The translations under genes were made by a program, and so were the position numbers. The notes under the pieces are model-generated. The model made no database searches. It had not been told where the DNA came from and saw only the letters and a list, made by a program, of their open reading frames with translations. From CAZTWC01 sp964617105 [NCBI: uncultured Myxococcia bacterium] (GTDB lineage Bacteria > CAZTWC01): a DNA stretch of 6,223 bases. Shown one piece after another: positions 1 to 6,182 of this stretch. Position 1 is the first letter of the stretch; each line of letters begins with the position of its first letter. The stretch lies in assembly GCA_964617105.1 (NCBI GenBank), contig CAZTWC010000231.1, forward strand, positions 1-6,223, written 5' to 3'.

Positions 1-2002
1 CCAAACTCTCCAGCATGGAGGCATACAACACGCTCATATCATCACAATCGCCGGTCTTGTATTTCAAGGTTTCCCGGGGATACTGGACATAATCCAGCGA
101 ATGCTCCTGGGATGGGTTAACCGGGTCTTTGACATACTTGACCGGCAAGGTGGCCAGGGCGTTAAACACAGCCATGGGAAACTGCAGACCTTTGACCATA
201 GATTGAATCTTCTCTTTATCTTTATTTCTTTCTGGCGCCATGGAAATAGCCTGGCGGGCAAAATCCTTGACTGCCGGGTCCCTGGGGGTGATAAAAGCGG
301 CCACAGCGCCATCGTTTTGCCAACTTAGAGCATTGCGATCATAAATCAACACTGGTTTGATAAAGGTGTCCTTTAACTCCCGATCACCGACCACATAAGT
401 TAAACTCACCTTCATCTGGGCCGGGGTATTCTCGTCAAGGCTGAATACTTTGTTTCGGTCCAGAGAGAGGTTGAGGGGAATTTCAACTCTTTTCCCTTTA
501 GCCACCTGCTCCATCCTGGTTTCATGGGGTAATTTGGTAAATCCAGGAATCTCCACCTGGAGTTTCACATCCTTTGCCGCCCGGCTGCCCAGATTAGCCA
601 GCACCACCTTACCCAGTGATTTACCAACGTAACGGGCCTGAAAAGCGGGAAAAATATTCTCCACTTCAACATCTTTAATCTTCAGAAATCTAGTCTCTTT
701 AATAACACTCAGATATCCATCGAGTTTCTGCAGATTACCGGCTGAAATCCTATATTTCCGCGAAAGTCCTTTCTTTTTTATCTGCTCCAGCAAATCTTTA
801 TCTACCTGACGGGCGGTATCTGATGCCATGGAAAAAAGATTCTCCAACTGGCCGTTCGATGTGGCAGTATAAAAAAGGGCATTAGTGGATAAATCCCTGA
901 TCTCCACCACCAGGGTTCCATTTTCACTCCGACCGCTGAATTTTCCACTGGCAACCAACTGGATGGTGTTCTCCAATCCTCTTTTGTTTCTGGGAATCTG
1001 CTTACGCCTTTTGATGTTGGCATCCACGGCAATATACTTTGAATTGGATAAAGTTGAGGCAAAAACCTTGGCCCCGGAACTCTTCAGCCAATCGTAACGG
1101 GAGTTGCGGGTCAAATTCTTAAAAGGAGTAACAGAGAGTTTAAGGCCCGCTGTTTTGGTAAGATCGTAACGCACCTTGACCAGGGCTTTTGAAGCCTGCT
1201 CAACCGCCAAAGACAAACCAGCCGCCTGCTCCAAAGCGTTGGAAAACTTGAAACCATCACCAGATTTTAGTTTGACATCAACTTTGCAAACATCTTTGCC
1301 AAAATGCCGCAGTTCAGCATCGCTCACCGTGGTTATCGCCTTAATACCAGCCAGCAACCCGTCCATATCAGAGCGCTGGGCCAAATCGTAGAGCCACAAA
1401 GAGATGAGTTTGCTCTTTTGACCTCTTTTCTGTAATTTGGGCAAAGTCTTGGCAACAAACTGTTTTGCCAATTGCAAAGCCGACTTACGGCAGGCGGTGC
1501 GTTTGGAGATATCCATGGCGATATCATCTTCGGAAAAGGAGCCGATATATTGGCCGCTGTCCACCTGAATAAGTTTCAGGGTCAAATTGCACTTGGCACT
1601 CTTAAAAGGCACCCCCATGGTATCAGTGCTGAACACCTCGCAGTCAGCCTTGCCCGCTACCAGATAGTCTGCTTCAAAAGAGAAAACCGTGTCAGGCAGC
1701 CGCCCTTTCAACAAATCAGCAGTGGCTACGTTCTTACGAAGTTGCAGGGTCTGCTCTCTGTCCGCCACCTGAAAACCCTTTTGCACCAGGTGTTCGCTGA
1801 TAAAGGATTCTATCGTCTCGCTCTCCTGTTTTACTCCGTCATAGATTTCGTCCACCATCACGGCAAAGCGCTCGGATGCATGAACTGCCCGGGTGGTACC
1901 GATTCCAGTGGCAAATATCATTGCCAGCAAAAATAAGATTGACAAACGTCTGATATGTGAAATTATTCCAGGGGAAAACAAGTGACTAAAAATCAGTTTC
2001 AT
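1..2002 (-). CDS. Exported multidomain protein with CsgG/FlgT-like modules and a transglutaminase-like domain (3' end missing)
   Basis: The frame is open from ATG at 2002-2000 to base 1 (667 codons plus one base) and continues off the left edge. AAGGAG lies 8 bases before the ATG. Residues 1-42 form a signal peptide: basic IRR at 17-19, hydrophobic 20-33, likely cleavage after AVHA (42). Residues 44-190 resemble the CsgG/FlgT-middle fold, with VMVDEIYDG, then YLVAGKAD at 113-120 and LIQVDSGQYIGSF. Residues 198-280 resemble a FlgT-N-like alpha/beta unit. Residues 287-412 look like a second CsgG/TolB-N-like unit (LSVTPFKNLT, then VASGKFSG). Residues 440-550 look like a beta sandwich of the CARDB type. 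Residues 570-667 begin a transglutaminase-like domain with KTGDCDDMSVLYASML; C653 would be the nucleophile, and the His and Asp partners would lie outside the window. The fold calls rest on pattern memory; the transglutaminase start is the firmest. Substrate unknown. It is third in the operon, 36 bp after the cyclase gene, and is probably periplasmic or outer-membrane associated. Confidence 0.92.
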   Translation of the reverse strand, partial: MKLIFSHLFSPGIISHIRRLSILFLLAMIFATGIGTTRAVHASERFAVMVDEIYDGVKQESETIESFISEHLVQKGFQVADREQTLQLRKNVATADLLKGRLPDTVFSFEADYLVAGKADCEVFSTDTMGVPFKSAKCNLTLKLIQVDSGQYIGSFSEDDIAMDISKRTACRKSALQLAKQFVAKTLPKLQKRGQKSKLISLWLYDLAQRSDMDGLLAGIKAITTVSDAELRHFGKDVCKVDVKLKSGDGFKFSNALEQAAGLSLAVEQASKALVKVRYDLTKTAGLKLSVTPFKNLTRNSRYDWLKSSGAKVFASTLSNSKYIAVDANIKRRKQIPRNKRGLENTIQLVASGKFSGRSENGTLVVEIRDLSTNALFYTATSNGQLENLFSMASDTARQVDKDLLEQIKKKGLSRKYRISAGNLQKLDGYLSVIKETRFLKIKDVEVENIFPAFQARYVGKSLGKVVLANLGSRAAKDVKLQVEIPGFTKLPHETRMEQVAKGKRVEIPLNLSLDRNKVFSLDENTPAQMKVSLTYVVGDRELKDTFIKPVLIYDRNALSWQNDGAVAAFITPRDPAVKDFARQAISMAPERNKDKEKIQSMVKGLQFPMAVFNALATLPVKYVKDPVNPSQEHSLDYVQYPRETLKYKTGDCDDMSVLYASMLESL

Positions 2003-2010
2003 AACTCAAT

Positions 2011-2016
2011 CTCCTT
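2011..2016 (-). promoter_or_regulatory. Ribosome binding site of the transglutaminase-like gene
   Basis: The minus strand reads AAGGAG, 8 bases before ATG 2002-2000. It is the best Shine-Dalgarno match in the window and fixes the start of the left-hand gene, which has no stop in the window to define it. It lies in the 36-bp gap after the cyclase gene, where there is no hairpin terminator, so co-transcription is likely. Confidence 0.85.
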
Positions 2017-2038
2017 GGTTGCATTTCATCGTATTGGT

Positions 2039-5000
2039 TTATTTATCTTGGCGATAAGATAAAGTCTTGCTTTCTATTACCCGTTTTTCTGTATCCAGCC
2101 CTTTGGTTCCGGTGCCTCTTGAACCCTGTTCCAACACCGCTAAAACCTTGGCCGGTCCGATAAGTCTATCGTGTTCAACCGTTAAACCGGCGATCTCGAT
2201 TCTAAATCTATCTTTTTGACCCGGGTTGGCGTGATAAAACCCTCTCAAATTATCTTCTATCCGGTTAATGATAACATCCACCCGCCCTTTTTGGGTAGAG
2301 GGTGCAATAACCACAAATTGGCAATCCGCTCTCTGATAGATAACATCCACATTGCGGATAGAGTCAGCGATTACCGACAATAATTTTACCTTTGTATCCC
2401 TGGTGATCCCTGGTGAATCAGTATCGTTTTTTGGCCTGCTGTCAACTTTGAGAAAATTTATCTGGATCAAGGATAGATCAAGGTTGTAGCGGCCGGCTCG
2501 TAAAATTTCCATCCTAAGTTGATCGTGTAATAAAAAACTGTGATAAACCCGGGGCGCTTCATGATCAGGAAAAAGCAGAACACCTTTGAGACGTTGCATA
2601 TCCCGATCGGAAATATCACCAAAATCGATAATGCTCTTTTTATCTTGGGCGTTTAATATTTTGCCGAAAAATTGGTTCAAATTATAGCGAAAGATATAAC
2701 CGGTATCCTCCTCTTCGACATCTTCCAATAAGCGTTGGGCCATGGTTTTGTTCAAAAAAGTATTTTCGATAAAATATCTAAGTGTTTCTTTGCTCTTAGA
2801 TATTGTAGCGGTAAATTTTAGTCCTAACCGTGGCAATATATCAGGCTCGGTCGGTTTTATTATCCGCACTACCCGACCAGATACGTTCAGTGGCAAAGAT
2901 TTTTGGTTTATTGGAAAAACCGTATAAAACATGATATCTTCGTTGATTTTGGCAGGGCAATCAGTCTCAACCAAAATGCCGCTTTTACTGATGTCAACCG
3001 ATTTGGCTTTGTAATTTTCATTTTTATACTCAAATTCCATAAAGATTTTTATTGAAAATCTTGACTGATTACGCCGCTCCGGTATTTGTTCCGGTTTTAT
3101 CTCAGCAGTTGCAGCCGGCGTACTGGCCGGTGCTTTGTCTACGGTCGGTTGCTCTTCTGCCACCTCACCTTTGTGACCTAACACCTGGTAGGCGGTATAA
3201 GCGTTGCGGTAACCTTTTAGTTCCAGACCACCCACCGGGCGGCAGACCACTTGATCTTGCACATCCAGATAAGTTTCCCGGCTGATCAGTATCCCGCCGG
3301 CCGGCGCCTTGGTCTCCAGCCTGGAAGCCAAGTTTACATTGGGGCCCAGCACCGTGTATTCCAAGTGCTCTTTGGAGCCGATATTGCCGACAAAAACATC
3401 GCCGGTGGCAATGCCGATTCTGATCTTCAGCCCCGATTTGCCCTCTGATTCCCATTTTGTCACCAACCGGGCTACTTCGATTTGCATATCCATAGCGGTG
3501 CATACAGCCTTGAAGGGGTGCTTAGGCTGCTCAATGGGATCGCCGAAAAAAGCCATGATCCCGTCGCCCATTATTTTGTCAACCGTGCCTTCATACTTGA
3601 AAATCAAGTGGGTCATGGCATCCAGGTATTCCCGCAAAATGGCCAGAATCTCGTCGGGCGACAACGTGTTGCTCAGAGTTGTGTAACCCTTGATGTCGCT
3701 GAAAAGAATGGTCAGCCGCTTTTTCTTACCCACCAGGTCCAGATTTTCCGGGTTGTCCAAAATACGGGTCATAACTCCGGGAGAAACAAAAGAGGAAAAA
3801 GCACTCTTTAATATCCGCTCGTCAGCATCACGGACAAAATGATTGGTACTGGAAGCGGTCAGGTAGCAGATAATCATAGCCAGGCCGGGGACAAAAAGAG
3901 CAATGATAGTTCCCTGGAGAAAAAGAAGATAATTTAGCAAAACAAAAACAGCCAAGACGCCAATATTGACAATGGCTGAATTTCTGGCCGTTAAAAACGA
4001 GGTGGAAAAACAGATTATCAGCCCCAAAACCAGCAATACCAGGCAGTCAACAATTTTTGAGGCCTTAGACAGCATAGTGCCTGACAGCAAATTATCTAGA
4101 GCATTGGCATGAGCCAAAACCAAAGGTGTGTTTACCGCAAAGGGAACCGGTCCGTGATCACCAATGCTGGCAGCGGTCTGCCCCAATAGAACAATCTTTC
4201 CCTTTAATTTATTTAGATCAACTATTGGTTGACCACCTTTGGCCATTTGTTGGCTGGAGACTAAAAGATCGATAAAAGAGTAGTGCTCAACCTGCTCCAT
4301 CTCTCCCTTGAAATTGATCCACAGAGCGCCATATTGATCTAGTGGTATATCCAGGTTAAATTGAGGAGATTTTATGGTGATACTATCCCTGGATAAGCGA
4401 ATATGCTTCTCTTTCAAGTCAAAATAATTGAACAGCATCCCCAGAGAGAGAGAAGGATAATATTTGCCCCGGTATTGATATAAAGGGTAAAATCTATCTA
4501 ATATCCCCGCTGAATCGGGCAGCAGATTCAGATGTCCCAGGCCGTGGCTGCCTTTCAGGATTGGCAATATCGGTCCATCCACTTCATTGGCAGTAGGAGA
4601 TAAAGTTTGTCCCAAAAATTTCCAACCTCGTTTCTCTATCTCTAACTGAGTTTCATTCTTATCTGAATTACCGGGTTTATCTGGCTGCTTTTCTTGCTCC
4701 AACGGCTCTTCCAATTGGATCATATCAGTCCCCAGCACCGCATTGCCGTAAATACTCAGCATCTGTCCAAAAAGTTGATCAAAGCGGGCATCCTTTTTGT
4801 CTGGATCTGTGTATAAAATATCGACACCCAGAGTCTTGGCTCCATATTTTTGCAGGAGGTCGATAAACAGGGCCATATTTGACCTGTCTATGGGCCAATC
4901 TAGGTTAGCCAGGGTCTTTTCATCTATGTTGACCAGCGTAATCTGGTTGGCCAGAGGAATTTTGCCCTTTAGGCGAAACCGCCAGGAACGGGTGCGGGCC

Positions 5001-5116
5001 TCGAAGCCATCCAGGGTATCAAAAAGGATAAAAATAACAGCCACCAGGCAGACGGCCAGTCCGGCGGCAAAACTGATTAGGGATAGTTTGGTTTTTCGGG
5101 GGAGTTTTGGGGTCAT
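2039..5116 (-). CDS. CHASE2 sensor-adenylyl cyclase with PilZ and degenerate GGDEF domains
   Basis: Inner-membrane signalling enzyme of 1025 residues, expected to convert ATP to cAMP in the cytoplasm. Order: membrane helix 11-32; periplasmic CHASE2 domain about 33-350 (FEARTRSWRFRLKG, VNIDEKTL, GVDILYTDPD, LKGKIVLLGQTA); three membrane helices about 355-422; a connecting helix (LKSAFSSFVSP) typical of CHASE2 cyclases; class III cyclase 465-646. Metal aspartates are D474 (FSDIKGYT) and D518 (MGDGIMAFFG); adenine-selecting residues K514 and T588; transition-state residues N595 and R599 (NVNLASRLE). All are present, so it should be active. The K/T pair fits class IIIb. After a Pro/Ala/Glu-rich linker (648-680) a PilZ domain spans about 681-790 with RNQSR (682-686) and DISKSG (708-713), the two c-di-GMP motifs. 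Residues about 850-1000 are GGDEF-like, but the signature is ADCQF (930-934), so probably no synthesis; RNVD (921-924) matches the I-site. The start follows the upstream stop by 5 bases with only a weak GAG, suggesting translational coupling. Domain calls are firm; joint control by c-di-GMP is inferred. Confidence 0.97.
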   Translation of the reverse strand: MTPKLPRKTKLSLISFAAGLAVCLVAVIFILFDTLDGFEARTRSWRFRLKGKIPLANQITLVNIDEKTLANLDWPIDRSNMALFIDLLQKYGAKTLGVDILYTDPDKKDARFDQLFGQMLSIYGNAVLGTDMIQLEEPLEQEKQPDKPGNSDKNETQLEIEKRGWKFLGQTLSPTANEVDGPILPILKGSHGLGHLNLLPDSAGILDRFYPLYQYRGKYYPSLSLGMLFNYFDLKEKHIRLSRDSITIKSPQFNLDIPLDQYGALWINFKGEMEQVEHYSFIDLLVSSQQMAKGGQPIVDLNKLKGKIVLLGQTAASIGDHGPVPFAVNTPLVLAHANALDNLLSGTMLSKASKIVDCLVLLVLGLIICFSTSFLTARNSAIVNIGVLAVFVLLNYLLFLQGTIIALFVPGLAMIICYLTASSTNHFVRDADERILKSAFSSFVSPGVMTRILDNPENLDLVGKKKRLTILFSDIKGYTTLSNTLSPDEILAILREYLDAMTHLIFKYEGTVDKIMGDGIMAFFGDPIEQPKHPFKAVCTAMDMQIEVARLVTKWESEGKSGLKIRIGIATGDVFVGNIGSKEHLEYTVLGPNVNLASRLETKAPAGGILISRETYLDVQDQVVCRPVGGLELKGYRNAYTAYQVLGHKGEVAEEQPTVDKAPASTPAATAEIKPEQIPERRNQSRFSIKIFMEFEYKNENYKAKSVDISKSGILVETDCPAKINEDIMFYTVFPINQKSLPLNVSGRVVRIIKPTEPDILPRLGLKFTATISKSKETLRYFIENTFLNKTMAQRLLEDVEEEDTGYIFRYNLNQFFGKILNAQDKKSIIDFGDISDRDMQRLKGVLLFPDHEAPRVYHSFLLHDQLRMEILRAGRYNLDLSLIQINFLKVDSRPKNDTDSPGITRDTKVKLLSVIADSIRNVDVIYQRADCQFVVIAPSTQKGRVDVIINRIEDNLRGFYHANPGQKDRFRIEIAGLTVEHDRLIGPAKVLAVLEQGSRGTGTKGLDTEKRVIESKTLSYRQDK

Positions 5117-5121
5117 ATTTT

Positions 5122-5877
5122 CTACTCAAGTCCACATTGTCTTAAAAGGGCATTTACCGCATCGGTTATTGACTCAATAACTTGTCTGGCATTTATACCA
5201 ATAGAGCGGAGACAGCCAGATGCCTCTAATTCTGACATAATCACTTCTGTATATATTTCAGCCTCGGCACTGTCGATATCTTTGGAATGTTTTAAAGGTT
5301 CAACTACAATTGTAATTACACCGGGATGGGAATCAGATATTTTTTGTTCCAAAGCACTGGCAATATTTGCAGCAAAGGACTTCTCCAACTCAACTAAAGA
5401 CTGTTTTTTCATTTCTCTGAATCTAGAGATAATTTTTATCTTATTTACATCCACAATTTTTAAATTCACTAAAGTAAAACCACTTATCAATCCTATATGC
5501 ACATCAATAATCTTCTTTGCGTTCAACGCTTTCCCGATCCGGGCAAGACAGGAAGAATCTGTACAATCCGCCAGGTTAATTTTTCCTTTCCTTTTCCCTT
5601 TTGATTTTATTTTGGCTAAATTAAGAGCGTCACGAACGGAAAGAATCTCCATGTTCTTTCCTTCCTTTTTTGCGATATTCGCTTTCAGGATTTTACTGAA
5701 TTTCAATAAAAGATTATTGGGCACGCCAAATGATGAGACTTTGAGTGCAATTCTCTGCTTGTTTTTCTTGGCAAAGGCCAATCCGGAGACAGAAACCACC
5801 AAAATTATAAATATAAAAATAATGGCAAAGCGAGAACACCACGTCATAAAAAGATTGTTAAAATATCGCGTGGACAT
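5122..5877 (-). CDS. Small exported protein with a CsgG/TolB-N-like fold, first gene of the operon
   Basis: A 251-residue protein of unknown specific function. Residues 1-36 form a signal peptide, with hydrophobic stretch 17-33 and likely cleavage after LAFA (36); no lipobox Cys follows, so a soluble periplasmic protein is most likely. Residues 41-180 have the layout of CsgG/TolB-N-like envelope proteins: first strand RIALKVSSFG, a helix, then ADCTDSSCLARIGKALNAKK (103-122) followed by strands IIDVHIGLI and FTLVNLKIVDV. The two cysteines C105 and C110, just before the IGKAL helix, match a pattern I recall from myxobacterial and deltaproteobacterial TolB-like proteins, and may form a disulfide. 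The tail 185-251 starts another beta strand (GVITIVVEPL), ends in helices and holds C222 and C248. The ATG at 5877-5875 is preceded by GGGG at 5 bases; the next Met (residue 11) has no ribosome site and would cut into the signal peptide. Base composition is clearly more AT-rich than the two downstream genes. Its place ahead of a CHASE2 sensor suggests a periplasmic partner or input, which is inference. Confidence 0.88.
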   Translation of the reverse strand: MSTRYFNNLFMTWCSRFAIIFIFIILVVSVSGLAFAKKNKQRIALKVSSFGVPNNLLLKFSKILKANIAKKEGKNMEILSVRDALNLAKIKSKGKRKGKINLADCTDSSCLARIGKALNAKKIIDVHIGLISGFTLVNLKIVDVNKIKIISRFREMKKQSLVELEKSFAANIASALEQKISDSHPGVITIVVEPLKHSKDIDSAEAEIYTEVIMSELEASGCLRSIGINARQVIESITDAVNALLRQCGLE

Positions 5878-5882
5878 ATTAA

Positions 5883-5886
5883 CCCC
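5883..5886 (-). promoter_or_regulatory. Weak ribosome binding site of the first gene
   Basis: The minus strand reads GCGGGGTTAAT just before ATG 5877; GGGG ends 5 bases from the start codon. It is an imperfect Shine-Dalgarno (GGGG for GGAG) with short spacing, but nothing better exists for this start or for the in-frame Met at residue 11. Confidence 0.5.
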
Positions 5887-5891
5887 GCAGA

Positions 5892-5949
5892 TTGACTTTG
5901 TTGATTACATAAAAAATATGATTATAATTAATAGTAAATTCAAAGTCAA
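5892..5949. repeat. 9-bp inverted repeat flanking the -10 box
   Basis: TTGACTTTG at 5892-5900 and its exact complement CAAAGTCAA at 5941-5949 are separated by 40 bases, so their centres lie 49 bp apart. The upstream arm contains the whole -35 box; the downstream arm falls in the leader, at about +15 to +23 of the predicted transcript. This would suit a repressor or looping operator, but no regulator in the window can be tied to it and chance is possible in AT-rich DNA. Confidence 0.45.
5921..5949 (-). promoter_or_regulatory. Sigma70-type promoter of the operon
   Basis: On the minus strand the -35 box is TTGACT (5949-5944), the spacer is 17 bases, and the -10 box is TATAAT (5926-5921). That is one mismatch from full consensus with ideal spacing. 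Transcription would start near 5914, giving a 5' leader of about 37 bases before ATG 5877. It sits in the AT-rich stretch directly upstream of the first gene and is the only strong promoter seen, so it likely drives all three genes. Such a strong core promoter suggests high basal expression or a repressor. Confidence 0.82.
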
Positions 5950-6063
5950 ACTAAGAGGAACAAATATTCAAGTTGATTTAGGTTTTTTATAAACAGTGGA
6001 GTATTGATTGAGTTTAAATTGTTATTAGAAGATATAAAAAGTTGCTGCGCTCACCGCTATCCC
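5950..6063. other. AT-rich non-coding stretch upstream of the promoter
   Basis: I see no credible gene, RNA or strong terminator here. The sequence is very AT-rich up to about 6041 and then becomes abruptly GC-richer (GCTGCGCTCACCGC), which probably marks the edge of inserted mobile DNA rather than a functional site. Confidence 0.5.
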
Positions 6064-6107
6064 TGTGGCAAATCTCGAAATGCCAACCCAAAATTGACCA
6101 CCTGTGC
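6064..6107. mobile_element. Possible IS21-family terminal fragment (3' exon of the group II intron)
   Basis: The 22 bases at 6081-6102 read on the plus strand as TGCCAACCCAAAATTGACC followed by ACC. From memory this resembles the repeated motif near the ends of IS21-family elements (TGCCAATCC...TGACCAC). TG at 6064-6065 could be the element tip, with the element extending rightward and interrupted by the intron at 6107/6108. No transposase reading frame is inside the window, and the exact tip and any target duplication cannot be fixed here. The GC rise beginning near 6042 could mean that the foreign DNA starts further left. Confidence 0.38.
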
Positions 6108-6148
6108 GTCTGGTAAGCAAGGGCTGTTACCAGCCCAAGCTCCCATAA
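6108..6148 (-). ncRNA. Group II intron domain VI with branch-point adenosine
   Basis: Minus-strand GGGCTG (6136-6131) and CAGCCC (6126-6121) form a six-pair stem closed by a GTAA tetraloop. Below a TT/TT internal loop, AGC pairs with GCT, then G6142.T6115, and G6143/G6144 pair with C6113/C6112. The only unpaired base in the lower stem is A6114, the expected branch-point adenosine, 7 bases from a 3' splice site after C6108. The 3' exon then begins GCACAGGTGG. Confidence 0.82.
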
Positions 6149-6182
6149 GAACTAAGCATGATAGTTTCCCATCACTTAGCTC
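6149..6182 (-). ncRNA. Group II intron domain V
   Basis: This is the catalytic hairpin of the ribozyme. It is exactly 34 bases on the minus strand: it begins GAGCTAAGTGAT, has GGGAAAC around the loop and ends ATCATGCTTAGTTC. The opening GAGC pairs with closing GTTC (one G.U) and holds the AGC triad. CTAAG pairs with CTTAG-type sequence on the return strand, a two-base TG bulge sits where the family has its AY/CG bulge, and a GAAA tetraloop closes the upper stem. Length, triad, bulge and tetraloop all match the family. Confidence 0.88.

Noticed and set aside
1472-1936. A 154-codon plus-strand open frame
   Set aside because: It is antisense to the long leftward gene, which has a signal peptide, a strong ribosome site and domain motifs; the plus-strand product has none.
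2006-2029. A seven-codon minus-strand mini-ORF (MKCNQGD) just before the transglutaminase-like gene
   Set aside because: It has no ribosome site of its own and its codons contain the downstream gene's AAGGAG; probably chance.
3165-3503. A 112-codon minus-strand frame inside the cyclase gene
   Set aside because: It is an alternative frame over the cyclase catalytic region, where the main frame carries all the conserved residues.
5282-5992. A 236-codon open frame on the plus strand opposite the first gene
   Set aside because: It lies antisense to a gene with signal peptide and recognisable fold, runs through the operon promoter, and its translation is a hydrophobic Phe/Ile-rich mix with no domain; it is a by-product of AT-rich coding DNA.
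6121-6140. GC-rich hairpin GGGCTG-GTAA-CAGCCC considered as a rho-independent terminator
   Set aside because: No T-run follows on either strand, and it fits intron domain VI exactly, including the bulged branch-point A.
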